NCBI RefSeq assembly: GCF_042186555.1
Contig: NC_133324.1
Span: 130,775,522 to 130,839,521 of the forward strand
Direction of reading: 5' to 3'
DNA length: 64,000 bases
From: Aquarana catesbeiana
Taxonomy: Eukaryota; Chordata; Amphibia; Anura; Ranidae
Both the position numbers and the translations under genes were made by a program. Under the pieces are notes generated by a model. The model was given only the letters and a program-made list of their open reading frames with translations, searched no databases and was not told where the DNA came from. This document shows positions 1-10,867 of the stretch, in pieces (positions within the stretch are counted from its first letter, which is position 1; each line of letters starts with the position of its first letter).

Positions 1-202
1 ATATCCATTTTCACTGCAAGACACAACATAAGACAAACCCTAATGTCAGCCAAAACTCTCCTAATCTAGTTACAATATAGGCCTCAATCTAGAAGCAGTA
101 TAGGCCCAAGTTTGGCTCTTACCTTCGTTATCACGATCGGCGCCTCCGATACTCCTTCCCCCGCTCACAGATCGTACGTACTACGCACCCATGTTACGCT
201 TT

Positions 203-240
203 ATACACACTGCGCATGCGTGTAACTCCGCCCGCCCCTG
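203..240 (+). promoter_or_regulatory. Putative GC-rich promoter of the Harbinger Myb-like gene
   Basis: TGCGCATGCG at 211-220 fits the NRF1 consensus and is followed by CCGCCC Sp1-type boxes around 227-236. Both lie within 100 bp upstream of the first ATG (299). This resembles a TATA-less housekeeping promoter. The function is inferred from motifs only. Confidence 0.45.
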
Positions 241-298
241 ACGTTCTTTCTAGTCTATTCCCCGCCCCTTTTCATTCGGCTCAGCGGGTGAATAGCAC

Positions 299-1615
299 AT
301 GGCGGAGTCAGAGCAGGTGCGTGCTAATTATAGCAACGAGGAGGAGGAGGAGGAAAGCCCGGATCCGGAAACGTCCTGATCCAGAAGGAGACGATTTAAG
401 GCCTCAAATATGTCCTTTGAGGAGATGTTGGAGATGGTCGACATCCTGAAGAAGGCCGACTATGATGGAAAGTATGGACCTTACCCCAACCCCAATATCA
501 GAAAGGCCAAGATCATGGCGAAAGTGGTCAAAAGTCTGCACCGGAATTTCGGGGTACGACGATCGAAAGATCAGCTCAGGAAGCGGTGGTCGGACCTGAA
601 ATTAAGAGAGCCCAAGCAATACAGAAAGATCCGGAGAGTGCTGCAAAAAAGTAAGTAGTTATGCTGTGTTCCTATTCTTTTTGTCTTTATTACGTTCGTG
701 CTGCTCCATGTGCTTTTCTTAAGTGTTGTACAGTTTAAAATGGCAACTTTCATGTTCATGGGCCCATTATTCGTTCGTATCAAACATTTTTCTTTTGGCC
801 TATAAAACACCATTGTTTAGGCCATATGCATTTGCCAACATTTTTTAGGGCCTACTTGCATGAAAAATATTTGGTTGTGTAGATGGGTTTGTGACTAGAA
901 TGAAATGCAAACTAGATTCTGTGTAAGGAGAGGACACTCAGCAGCTGTTTTCACATCTGGACGCTGGAGCACTAGTGTGGGACACAAGAACACCCTTTTT
1001 ATTAGGGGGCCCACACAGGTGCTCCAGTGTATACTATAGGGGGGTCTCTATCTGTGAAGCTTGTACAAGATAGGTAAAGTCTTGAAGCTTGACAACGGAC
1101 AATAAAAATGCTACATCTTGGAACTCTGCCAAAATAGACAATTGTACCACACTTCCAAGCAATGTTTCATCTTTATATTTCGGCCATCAAATATCTGTGT
1201 GCTAATTATACCATTTTTGTTTTACATAGGGGAGAAAAGACTCGGAGGACACCCCTCATCCGAGGAGACCACAGACCCCCCACCTCGGGAAGAAGGGGAA
1301 ATACCCCCAACCCAAGCAGAGCAGGAGGAGAAAGAAGACGTGGTGGAAATTGGCACCACAACAGGTGAGTGTCTGCGACCACAGACTCAGGTAAGAGATG
1401 GATGCCGGCATATTTATAATACCTGTTTTTTGTGGTTTTCTCTCTTTTTAGGTGATTGTGATGTTGTGGACCCAGGGCATTTCACCTCTGAAAGTGCACA
1501 GATCCTGATTGGGGAGATCATGGGGTGTAATTTAGCTTTGGAAAACATCAAGAAAAACATCAATGATGTTATTAAAAAAAATAATAACATCATTGATGTT
1601 TTGGGGAGAGTTTAA
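299..1615 (+). CDS. Harbinger Myb/SANT-like DNA-binding protein, three exons, in-frame stop near the start
   Basis: In this family a Myb-like partner protein helps bring the transposase to the nucleus and to the element ends. Exon 1 runs to 650 (AAAAAA then GTAAGT), exon 2 is 1230-1364 (acceptor TTACATAG, donor GTGAGT) and exon 3 is 1452-1615 (acceptor TTTTTAG). Phases agree at both junctions (one leftover base each time). Residues encoded from 410 form a trihelix/Myb-like fold with KADYDGKYGPYPNPNIRKAK and a basic KDQLRKRWSDLK helix. The middle is acidic and proline-rich. The C-terminus, around EIMGCNLALENIKKNIND, may form a dimerising helix. Starting at ATG 299 gives an acidic leader that meets TGA at 377-379. 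An internal start at 410 avoids it. The TGA may be a point mutation in this copy. Confidence 0.7.
1554..1602. repeat. Perfect 21-bp palindrome inside the Myb-like coding end
   Basis: The arms 1554-1574 and 1582-1602 are exact reverse complements, with a 7-A loop. The sequence lies inside the last coding exon and ends 10 bp before the stop codon, so it also encodes the C-terminal IKKNINDVIKKNNNIIDV stretch. Confidence 0.9.
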
Positions 1616-1679
1616 AACCCCTACAAATCACTTTGTTTTTTTGTGTTCTACAATGTTAAAAATGTTTTAGCGATTTTTA

Positions 1680-1901
1680 GAAAAGCCAAATTTTGAGGAT
1701 GCACACAGTGTGCCAACATGTGCTATCTGCCATCACGGGAGATCAATGGATGCGTTTTGGGGGTGCAACCCCTTCCTCAATAATAAAGTAGCTGAGAGGA
1801 AGAGGTTGCTCCCCCAAAACACGTCCCTTGATCCCCCGTGATGGCAGCTAGCACATGTTGACATTCGTAAATTGGTGTGCATTTTCAAAATTTGGCTTTT
1901 C
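1680..1901. repeat. Foldback (MITE-like) inverted repeat
   Basis: The two halves are imperfect reverse complements. The outer arms are GAAAAGCCAAATTTTGA and TCAAAATTTGGCTTTTC, and the inner arms share CATGTGCTA/TAGCACATG and GCCATCACGGG/CCCGTGATGGC. It sits between the two convergent Harbinger genes, in the 3' flank of the Myb-like gene. No target duplication was identified. Confidence 0.75.
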
Positions 1902-2230
1902 CTGGGATGACTTCACCCCATCTGAACGCAATATCAAACACAGTTCCTAAATACTCATGTCTGATATTGCCTTCAAGTTTTACCATATGTGAACTTTGTA
2001 AGTTCAAGATTTGTGTCTTTCTTGTTGGTTTGACACATGCCTGTTTTATCTTAAATGGACATCTCTGTTTTTGATAATGCCACCCCAAAAATTGTTATAC
2101 AACAAACATGTTGGTTTGTTTTAAAAACCTTTTCTAAATGCACATGTGATTGTTAATCAAGAATGTGTGGATTATTGTCTCAACGCTAAAACACTTTTGT
2201 GGTGATGTAATTGCTGCTTTCTGTGAAAAT

Positions 2231-2340
2231 GGGGGTTATTTCCTAAGGGCAAATCCTCTTTGCACTACAAGTGCAATTTCAGTGCAGTTTCAAGTGCACT
2301 TGTAGTGCAAAGTGTCTACGCCTTTAGTAAATAACACCCA
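2231..2340. repeat. Short foldback element with TTTACTAA-type ends
   Basis: The ends GGGTTATTTCCTAAGGGC and GCCTTTAGTAAATAACACC are near reverse complements, and an inner palindrome pairs TTGCACTACAAGTGCA with TGCACTTGTAGTGCAA. The end type recurs at 26886-27022 and partly at 31558-31640. Confidence 0.75.
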
Positions 2341-2476
2341 ACAGTGCTTTGTATAAGGTTACACAATCACGCCATTTTCAGGACTCCCCACATTGCTGTC
2401 AGGGTCAGCTAAAACAAACACAAGCAGTAAATGTCACCAAAGATTTGTTTTTTTTTAATTTTATTTGATAAAGGCT

Positions 2477-4655
2477 TCACAAATTGTCTGGAATATTGAT
2501 AGCCCCCCTACCCGCAAAGAACTCAAGGTATCTTAACTGGACATCACGGGCACTCAGGGAGGGCAAGCCAGGACGGCCACTTTCAAGCGCTGTCAGGGTT
2601 GTTTCATTTATCATTCCGGCCTCAGGCCCAACTGAGCCAGCATAGTTGGCAGAATGTTGGCGTAAAAAGTTATGTAGAACACAGCACGCCAGGATTATAT
2701 GATTAAGTTTATACTCCGCCATATGGATGGGTGTCAGAAATAGGCGGAATCGTCTGGCCATGATTCCAAATGTGTTCTCCACCACTCTTCTGGCTCTGGC
2801 CAGCCGGTAATTAAAAACCCTCTGTTCCGGGGTGAGGGTCCTCATCGGGAATGGCCGCATAAGATGGTCCCCCAGCGCAAATGCTTCATCCGCAATGAAG
2901 ACGAATGGAAGCCCTTCCACATTCTCTTCTGGAGGTGGCAAGTCAAAGCTGCCATTCTGGAGGCGCCTGTTAAACTCCGTCTGGGCGATGACTCCACCAT
3001 CGGACATCCGGCCATTCTTCCCCACGTCCACATACAGGAAGTCGTAATTAGCCGACACCACCGCCAACATCACAATACTATTGAACCCCTTGTAATTATA
3101 ATAGTACGACCCCGAGTTGGGTGGTGGGACGATGTGGACGTGTTTCACATCAATTGCCCCTCCGCAGTTAGGAAAGTCCCACCGCTGGGCAAAGTGGGAG
3201 GCCACAGTCTGCCATTCCTGTGGCGTGGAAGGAAACTGTTGAGGAAAACAAAAAAAAATAGTATTTTAGCACATAAACATGGAAAGCAGATTAGACACAA
3301 ACATTCTTGGCCAACATCCAGATAACATTTATTAAGGGTAATTTTACAACACCAAAGTATAAGGGACACCTATCATATTCCCCCTCCCCCCCCTCTCATG
3401 GGCCATTTCTAACATTATAGGGGGGGGGGGATCTTGGACAGGTAACCCTCTTCACTTCATTGAGAGATGAATGCCTAAATACAGGGTATTACTTGGAACA
3501 GCCCCTCCTTAGTTACACTATTGGCAGCCCACTGGACAGGTAAGAAGTGTCAGAATACAAAGATATAAATACACACTGTACACATTTGAGCACATTTGGA
3601 CATTCTGCTATTACCTATCAAGATAATAATAGGATACAAAAACTTTAAACAGTACCATTTGAAAGTATACAGGCAGGCCCTTGCACTACATGCTTTGGGG
3701 AATTCAGCCATACATCTGAGCACAAAAGAGATAGGTATAGTGTGTATGGGTTTGGCAAAGTCAGCAGATAGATGATTGAGGATAGATAGAGAATTGGTAT
3801 CAGCTGACTTAGCAGTTGGGGGGAGGGAGGGTTAATAAAAATGATTTGGGGACACTACAAAAAAAAGCCTCTGGCACTCTGCCTGAATTTAAAGCACAAA
3901 TCACATTTATAAACATTTTAGGGGGTGTTTGGGGTAAAGCACTACTATGGAGCTGATAAAATACATTGTTAAGTGACTACATGATGTGAATATAGGGCAT
4001 GAGAGCATGCTGGGGAGGTAAGTGAAGGCAAATATGTATGAAGGACAAAAAAAAAAAAAACATAAAATTCAAGCATGCATGAGGACAAAGGGGACATTCA
4101 CAGCATATTACAATCATGGTAATTAGGGAATGAGTAAAGAAATACAATATATTAGCAAACATTCAATACAATAAAATGTGATATTAAAGGATAAAAATCT
4201 TACCTTCATATACTCCTTCTGCAGGACCTGGATGATGGCAGAACAGGTCTCTGGGATAATGATCCCCAGAGCCTGGGGGAGATGCCTGTCGAGAACTTGA
4301 TGTCCTGCAGGCTTCCCCCCGTCGCAAAGTACCGCAGGGTAGCGACGAGCCTCTGCTCCGGAGTGATGGCTTGCCTCATGCAGGTATCCTGCCTGCTGAT
4401 ATAGGGGGTCAGCGAAGCCAACAAACGGTGAAATAGGGGGTCCGTCATCCTGAGAAAGTTCCTGAAATCAGGATTATTCTCACGGATCTCACGGAGCAAA
4501 GGCATATGAGAGAACTGGTCATGCTGAAGCAACCAATTCTTGGTCCATGAACTCCTCCCCACCCTGTTCATGGACTGGACTTGTGTCAAGGTCAGGACCC
4601 CAACACCAAGCCCCCGCACAGCACGAACTCTACGAGGAGTACATATACGCAACAT
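2477..4655 (-). pseudogene. Harbinger transposase (HARBI1-type DDE nuclease), two exons with a frameshift
   Basis: This would cut and join the element ends. Exon 1 (4655-4204) holds the helix-rich N-terminus, including RENNPDFRNFLRMTDPLFH and TPEQRLVATLRYFATG. The donor is GTAAG (reverse complement of 4199-4203). A ~970-bp intron ends at CAACAG (3241-3236), and exon 2 (3235-2477) starts with FPSTPQEWQ. The DDE core is visible: GAIDVKHVHI (first D), DVGKNGRMSDGG (second D) and VVENTFGIMARRFR (catalytic E), then a typical VLHNFLR end. Near 4272-4282 one base is missing: GISP continues out of frame, while the next frame carries the family-like LGIIIPETCSAI up to the donor. AATAAA (reverse complement at 2460-2465) lies just after the stop. 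The family call is strong. The lesion could be a sequencing error. Confidence 0.85.
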
Positions 4656-5340
4656 GGCTAGAAAACGGTCGGCTGCTCAGAACGAAGTAACAGAACGCAC
4701 TGAAGAACAGCAAGGCCTGTGAGGAGCGACCTGAAAAACAGTAACGAACGAACAAGAACACAATGACAAGTCAATGGTACTCGCTGCACGCACTGAAGAG
4801 CAGATACAAACCCACAAGCACAAACTGAACCGCAGAAAACGATCTGAAAGCCACGAGTCTGAAAAAGCGCGAATTGTCTCTCACCAAACTTTTACTAACA
4901 CGAGATTAGCAAAAGGAGCCCAAAGGGTACCACGCTTGGTTCTGAACTGGCCTTTTCTAGTCTCGTCGTACGTGCTTGACGTCACCGCGTTGTTGGCGAT
5001 TGGAAATTCCGACAATTTTGTGCGACCGTGTGTATGCAAAACAAGTTTGAGCCAACATCCGTCGGAAAAAGTTCTAGGATTTTGTTGTCGGAATGTCCGA
5101 TCAATGTCCGACCGTGTGTACGGGGTATAATGCAGTGGGAAAGAGACAGATGCAGGACCAAGGTAATGAAAGGATAGAGGCTTCACGCTCCTAAGTTCCC
5201 AATCAAAGTTCATAGGTGCACTCCACGCATTCCACGTGTGGCCGTCACCAAAGAAAAAAAAAAAATTCCTGCTTACCAGATTTATCAGACCTGTAAGAAA
5301 GGTCAACAGTGCCTGTGGCTGATTACCCTGCCAGGGCCTT

Positions 5341-6047
5341 TGGACTGCAGTCAGTTTGGCACACGGTGGTCCTGTGGGTGCTCAAAACTGTCTTCTCGCT
5401 TCAGCTGTCCATGAATATCCCACTCAAAAGAAAGGAAGCTCCACATAGCATAAAATCCAACAATTTTATATCAAAATAAGTGGTTTAAAACAGAAAAAGC
5501 ATCTCTCTACTACATAAAATAATATACCGGCCGGTACAGATAAAAAACGTTCACCCACACTTCCGGGACTTTGTATGTCACTATGACGTCAGCACGTCAT
5601 CTGCCCTACTAGTTTCGTCACAGATTGACATCATCCTGTCACCTTATTGGATGCCTGGCACTTAGGAATAGGAGGAGACACACACTGGAGCGTCACCGCC
5701 CCTCTGGTGCACTGAGATCCACGTCTCTCAGAGCAGGTTTATTTACTGCAGGGACTTAAACGAGTCGAACTCTCCACACCAGACCACCACCATCTCCCAG
5801 GGCACTGCGGCCACCCTACATGGACTCTTCATCAAGACAGGCGCCGTCACACCATCCCCTCCGTACTCGCCTATCAGAGCCGCTACCCGCCGTCGCCTGC
5901 TACAAGGACTGGCTCCAGGAAAGATCGCAAGGAGCCTAGACATCAGAGCTGTATAGAGGCCGAGACTCAAACCAGCCACACCAGTGTCAAGGTAAGGGGC
6001 CCATCACCTCTTATAGGGCCAATGTCTGGGGGATGGACTGCAGTCAG
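5341..6047 (-). mobile_element. Possible Penelope-type or other retroelement insertion with 14-bp target duplication
   Basis: TGGACTGCAGTCAG occurs exactly at 5341-5354 and 6034-6047, bracketing 679 bp of unrelated sequence as a target duplication would. No protein is recognisable. Read on -, the insert contains TGACGAAACTAGTAGG followed by TGACGTGCTGACGTCATAG, a context I associate with Penelope-like elements whose repeats carry hammerhead ribozymes. A TATA-poor CpG segment with a splice-donor-like CAAGGTAAGG on + lies at 5986-5996. The class is inference. The repeat pair is seen. 5134-5340, between this and the Harbinger end, holds nothing I recognise. Confidence 0.4.
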
Positions 6048-6609
6048 CTTTTGCACAGTGGCTGAATATGATGGGCACAAGTGGCTGCATTTGATGGGCA
6101 CAAGTGGCTGCATATGATGGGCACAAGTGGCTGAATATGATGGGCACAAGTGGCTGCATATGATGGGCACAGTGGCTGCATATGATGGGCACAAGTGGCT
6201 GCATATGATGAGCATACATGACTGCATATGATGGGCACAATGGCTGCATGTGATGGGCACAGTGGCTGCGTTTGATGGGCACAAGTGGCTGCGTTTGATG
6301 GGCACAAGTGGCTGCGTTTGATGGGCACAGTGGCTGCATATGATGGGCACAAGTGGCTGCATATGATGGGCACAGTGGCTGCATATCATGGACACAAGTG
6401 GCTGCATATGATGGGCACAAGTGGCTGCACATGATGGGAACAATGGCTGCATATGATGGGCACAGTGGCTGCATTTGATGGGCACAATGGCTGCATTTGA
6501 TGGGCACAATGGCTGTATTTGTTGGGCACAGTGAGGCTGCAATTGATGGGGGGTTTCATTATTTTTCAGTTTGCGCCTCCCCAAAAATTTTGAGTACCAG
6601 CTGCCACTG
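6048..6609 (-). mobile_element. hAT-type non-autonomous element end with 22-bp minisatellite (copy 2)
   Basis: About 22 tandem units of GATGGGCACAGTGGCTGCAT run from 6048 to ~6545. They are followed by a unique end that finishes in CCAGCTGCCACTG at 6609. The reverse complement, CAGTGGCAGCTGGTACTC then AAAATTTTTGGGG, matches the left end of the complete element at 13047. This is the same family in opposite orientation. The other terminus is not visible here, possibly displaced by the insertion at 5355-6033. All long open frames here come from the repeat. Confidence 0.75.
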
Positions 6610-6971
6610 AGCCCCAAACTTGCAAATAACCTCCACCATGCTTTACTGTTGCCTGCAGATACTTAACCTGCTTCCTATATGTGTAAGTGCATTTCAAGTT
6701 TTCATAAATATATTTTATCTGATTTCACTCTGTGGAGCTCCTGCACATTGTGGTTGCTGCTTTATATTTTTGTAGGATTACACACATAAGCATGGTTTTT
6801 GGTTAATAATCACAATATGTTGAATTTACCTGATGAGAGCGAAACATTTTTTATTTAAATATAGCCTTGATCATAATAAATTAAGACAAATGTAAATAAC
6901 AAAAAAACACTAAACATTTTCTTGAAATATTTTTTAAATAGTCTGTACCGCTACAATAAATAATACCCCAT
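6610..6971. other. Unassigned sequence with a tiny Tc1-like scrap
   Basis: Around 6625-6655 the minus strand reads like the Tc1 transposase motif VKHGGG. The rest is AT-rich sequence with nothing I recognise. Confidence 0.35.
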
Positions 6972-7612
6972 GAAGGCAGCATAGTGGTTTAGTGGTTAGC
7001 ACTTAAGCCTTACAGTGTAATGCCCTGTACACACGATAGGATTTTCCGACAAAAAAATCCATGGTTTTTTTTCCGACTGATGTTGGCTCAAACTTGTCTT
7101 GCATACACACGGTCACACAAATCTTGTCAGAAATTCCGAATGTCAACACGTACGATGAGCCGAGAAAAATGAAGTTCAATAGCCAGTGCGGCTCTTCTGC
7201 TTGATTCCGAGCATGCGCGGAACTTTGTGTGTCGGAATTGTGTGCACACGATCAGAATTTACGACAACGGATTTTGTTGTCGGAAAATTTGAGAACCAGC
7301 TCTCAAATTTTGTGTGACGGAAACTCCGATGGAGCCTACACACAGTCGGAATTTCCGACAACAAGCTCCTATAGAACATTTTCCGTCGGAAAATCCTATC
7401 GTGTGTACAGGGCATTAGGGTCCTCACTTTGAATCCTGACCAGGACACTGGTTGGAAATTCTACCCGTGCTTATGTGGTTTTCCATACACATTCCAAACA
7501 CATGGTGATAGGTTAACTAGCTCAGCTAAGTTTGCCCAAGTTGGCTGCCTCACCTCTTATGTGCTTGGCATTCCCAGGGATAAAAGTGCTATAGAAACAT
7601 AAGTTAATTATA
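6972..7612 (+). mobile_element. tRNA-derived SINE-like repeat, split by a MITE
   Basis: Before the MITE, GTGGTTTAGTGGTTAGC resembles a Pol III A box. After it, CTTTGAATCC resembles a B box (GGTTCGAATCC type), followed by a tail ending GTGCTATAGAAACATAAG. The two halves join smoothly when the insertion at 7020-7415 and one TA are removed. This fits a widespread fish and amphibian tRNA-like SINE. The copy is degraded. Confidence 0.6.
7020..7415. mobile_element. MITE related to the Harbinger element (396 bp)
   Basis: The ends ATGCCCTGTACACACGATAG and CTATCGTGTGTACAGGGCAT are exact inverted repeats, flanked by TA at 7018-7019 and 7416-7417. Since the host is a SINE, the empty site can be inferred as ACAGTGTAGGGTCC, which supports a 2-bp TA duplication. 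The interior matches the right end of the Harbinger element at 4940-5127. A second copy is at 22999-23427. Confidence 0.85.
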
Positions 7613-8179
7613 GTTGAAGGCCAAGACAGGACAACTACAGCTCTTCCTCACAGGCTCTGTACCACCTCACCTGGGAATTCAGCCCTGCAAAGGGCCCTTT
7701 GAGTCAGCTCTGTGTAGGACTCCATCTCAGCAGCTCTGAGGTTTTTTACTCCCATACCCTGGACTCACTGGGCCCCACCCCAGCTGGCATTTATAAGGCC
7801 ACTAATTTCACCCATTACATCACTAGAGGAGAGATTTTTCTAAAAGGGAAGCTAATGTCTGCTTACTACTTTACCATAGAGAGCTCCATAACATTTGTTG
7901 TTTTCTTCCTAACCCTCTAGTATTAAATTATCCTGACCCAATCTAGGGATAGCCAGAGGTGTTGTCTTTGAGGTTAAGTTTTTTTAGTCACCAGGAAGTT
8001 GGCCCTAAGCTTTTCTGGGCCAACTCCTAGAGCCCCAAGCTTTGGCTTCTGTTTTATCTCCATTGTGGTTGCTAAGAGAGTGGATGTCACTCCACCCCAC
8101 TGCCATTTGAGAACTAGGTGTCAGAGGCAAAACAAGCCATCCACGCTCACAAACTAAATGCAGTAAAAGGCAGCCGCCC
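7613..8179. other. No recognised feature
   Basis: Single-copy-looking sequence with no coding potential, repeat unit or terminal repeat that I can see. Confidence 0.4.
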
Positions 8180-8428
8180 CACACCAGAAGGATCACTAGT
8201 ATCCATGTTTATTCTGCAGAATATTCGCAAACATGACTTTGAAAGTTCCTGTCCTAGGACCACCAATATACTGCATTTCACCCACTAGGGCTTAATTATA
8301 TAGATCTCTACGATTAAACCCAAGTGGGTAAAATATGTTAGATGGGCTGTCCTAAGGCGGAGACTGTCAAAGTCATGTTTGTGGATATCCTGCTCAATAA
8401 ACATGTATACTAGTGATCCATCTGGTGT
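8180..8428. repeat. Imperfect inverted repeat, arms about 75 bp
   Basis: The left arm starts CACACCAGAAGGATCACTAG and includes CAAACATGACTTTGA. The right arm includes TCAAAGTCATGTTTG and ends CTAGTGATCCATCTGGTG. The centre is unrelated sequence. No protein or class is recognisable. Confidence 0.75.
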
Positions 8429-9500
8429 TCGGTGGCTCCCTTCTTGTGCAGTATAATGCATTATAATATAATCCTCCAAACCCTTCTGTGGTTCATGCGT
8501 ACAAAATTTGGCAGCAGTAGGAACATCTTCACTAATGTAGGAGTTAACAGACAGAAATAGTCTTGACCTATCAATCTTTTAGAGCAGTCTTAGATGACTA
8601 CTTACCTTTAACCTTTAAGTCTGTGTCAACGACAGTTGACAACCCTTGGCATTGGTGCAGCAAGCAGGAAGCAAAGCCTCTTTTGTTGGCACTCGACTCC
8701 CTCCCCATCAGCAGAGCAGCACAGGGAAGTGTCAGTGAGACACTAATGCATTCCAATTTCAGAATTCCCCACAACGCACCTGCACTGAGGGGGAGGCACT
8801 GTGCCCCCGCACATTGTAAAAGATGGGAAACATTGTTTGGTTCTCTAACTTTGCTGTAGCTGCGATTGTCAGCTTTTGTGATGGGGAAGATATTGGGTTC
8901 AGTTCTGCTGGGGCGGCGGTCCCTGTTTCCAGGAGAAGGAGGACTGTCATTGGTCACTGCCAAAGCCAATCACAGTCCTGCTAGCCCCTTCCACCATATG
9001 GAGGAAGATGACTCGCTTGGTTGCCACTACCAATCTCAGAAAGAAGGGATCTCGCTGTGATTGAGAAAACCACAATCAGGTGACAGTTTATGGAATTACT
9101 ATTGAGCTTCTAGGAACTTTGTTGAAATTATTCCTGAACCTTACTACTTACTTCTGAACACCTGCACTCTGTGTCCCTTTAAGCCACAGCCAGTATTCAG
9201 CGCAATGAAAACCACACCCAACTTTTGCTGCGGCGCACTTTTTCTCAGCTGCGGGGGCCCAACTTATGATCCTGCACACAGGCCCACTGCTTTCACAAAA
9301 TACCCCTGACCTGAGATCATCATTGCGCAGCCATTTCAGATGCTTGTATGTGACATCACATACATCGCATACATCACATACAAACACATGGGCTGGATGC
9401 GAGAACTGGATCAGCAGGATGAGTGTGCCAGGACAGGTAGATGTGTCTCATCTCTGCTTCATTTCCCCACTCTGCATATCACGCATATCATAGATGAGAA
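8429..9500. other. No recognised gene; dispersed-repeat-like sequence
   Basis: Moderately GC-rich stretches (8640-9060 and 9170-9300) look like dispersed frog repeat, but I cannot name a class. A short degenerate run of ATCACATACA-type repeats lies at 9350-9385. Confidence 0.35.
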
Positions 9501-10258
9501 GAGGGTACAGAAGTGGAGCAGATGAGCAGGAGGGGTTCAGAGCTGGGACAGAAGAGCAGAAGGGTACAGCGGTGGGGCAGATGTGCAGGGAGGTACAGTG
9601 GTGGAAGAGATGAGAAGAGGGTTTAACAGTGGGACAGAAGAGTAGGGGGGTTACAGCGGTGGGACAGATGAGCAGGGGGGTTCAGTGTTGGGGCAGATGA
9701 GAAGGGGATTCAGTGGTGGGACAGAAAGGCAGGGGGTAGAGCAGTAGGGCAGATGTGAAAGGAGGTGTATTGGTGGGACAGATGAGCAGGGGGTTACAAT
9801 GGTGAGGCAGATGAGTTCAGTGTTAGGAGAGATGAGAAGGTGATTAAGTAGTGAGACAGAATAGCATGGGGATACGGCGGTGGAGCAGATGTGCAGGGAG
9901 GTACAGTGGTGGGGCAGATGAGAAAAGGGGTACATTGAGGGGGCAGATGAGCAGGGGGGTTACAGTGGTATGACACAAGAGCAAGGGGGTACAGTGGTGG
10001 GGCAGATGTGCAGGAAGTACAGTGGTAGGGGGGTTATTAAGGGGTTTCAGCGGTGGGACAGAAAAGCAGGGGCAGTACAGTGATGGGGCAGGTGAGCAGG
10101 GGGGTACAGTGGTGGGGCAGATGTGCAGGGGGGGTTACAGTGGTGGGACAGATGACCAGGGGTACAGCGGTGAGGCAGATGTGCAGGGTAGCACAGTGGT
10201 GGGGGAGATGTGCAGGGTAGGACAGTGGTGGGGCAGATTTGCAGGGGGGACAGTGATC
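9501..10258 (+). repeat. Degenerate ~28-32-bp minisatellite
   Basis: Some 25 units of the form GGTACAGTGGTGGGGCAGAT followed by GTGCAGGG or GAGCAGGGG, with many substitutions and length changes. The open frames in both orientations are by-products of the repeat. The array lies next to a hAT-like end (10467) and is probably internal to that element. Confidence 0.85.
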
Positions 10259-10467
10259 TGAGGTGTAAAGGTGCATGAATTGGGGCTGATCTGAGGCGTG
10301 AGAGTGCAGGATGTTAATTTCTCACTAGTTTACAGCATTTACTTTATAAAAAATCCTTTTCGTGATTGACAGTGTGAAGTTGACATTTTTATTGTTATGA
10401 AATCGGCACGCTCAATTTCTTTGAAAACATTTTGCAGCACACTGTGCTCAAAAGGTTGCTACCCCTG
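10259..10467. mobile_element. hAT-like right terminus adjoining the minisatellite
   Basis: The sequence ends GCTCAAAAGGTTGCTACCCCTG, whose reverse complement CAGGGGTAGCAACCTTTTGA is a typical Charlie-like hAT terminal repeat. The left terminus was not found, so neither the full extent nor an 8-bp target duplication can be confirmed. Confidence 0.5.
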
Positions 10468-10599
10468 CTCTAGACACAGTGTAATCACAATAGACTCCAC
10501 AATAGAATCAATGTTGCTTGCAATGTTGCAATGCTTCTCTCTCTCTGTCCCGCTCCCTTCTCAAGGTTTTAGTTTTGCAACTATTTGGCATGACATTAA

Positions 10600-10864
10600 G
10601 CCCCGGTTCACACAGGGGCGGCACGACTTGCAGGTCGCCTCACCGAGGCGACCTGCACACGACTGCCACGGCGACTTGCAAAACGACTTCTGTATAGAAG
10701 TCTAAACAAGTCACCCCAAGTCGCCCCCAAAGTAGTACAGGAACCTTTTTCTAAGTCGGAGCGACTTGCGTCGCTCCTATTAGAACGGTTCCATTGTACA
10801 GAACGGGAGGCGACTTGTCAGGCGGCTAGGTCGCCTGACAAGTCGCCCCTGTGTGAACCGGCAC
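10600..10864. mobile_element. MITE with TAA target duplication (265 bp)
   Basis: Inverted ends GCCCCGGTTCACACAGGGGC and GCCCCTGTGTGAACCGGCAC are flanked by TAA at 10597-10599 and 10865-10867. The interior has self-complementary CGACTTG/CAAGTCG blocks and AGGCGACCTG/CAGGTCGCCT. A 3-bp TWA duplication fits a PIF/Harbinger-type MITE. Confidence 0.8.
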
Positions 10865-10867
10865 TAA

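Larger units (their letters stand above)
1..5129. mobile_element. PIF/Harbinger DNA transposon, left end beyond the window
   Basis: Two genes face each other: a Myb/SANT-like gene on + (299-1615) and a DDE nuclease gene on - (4655-2477). This pair defines autonomous vertebrate Harbinger elements. The right end is a terminal repeat ending in GTGTGTACGGGGTA next to TA at 5128-5129. About 200 bp of this end, read in reverse complement, matches the first half of the MITEs at 7020-7415 and 22999-23427 (shared core TGTTGGCTCAAACTTG), so those MITEs look like deletion derivatives of the same family. No matching left terminal repeat is visible in positions 1-298, so the element probably starts upstream of the window. 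Both genes are damaged, so this copy is unlikely to be autonomous. Confidence 0.85.

Noticed and set aside
1..298. Left terminal repeat of the Harbinger element
   Set aside because: No sequence matching the right end (GTACACACGG type) is present, so the boundary must lie outside the window or is lost.
6004..6617. Minus-strand open frames of 109-216 codons
   Set aside because: Same minisatellite in the other orientation; repeat artefact.
9651..10276. Open frames on both strands around the 30-bp array
   Set aside because: Explained by the degenerate minisatellite; no domain.
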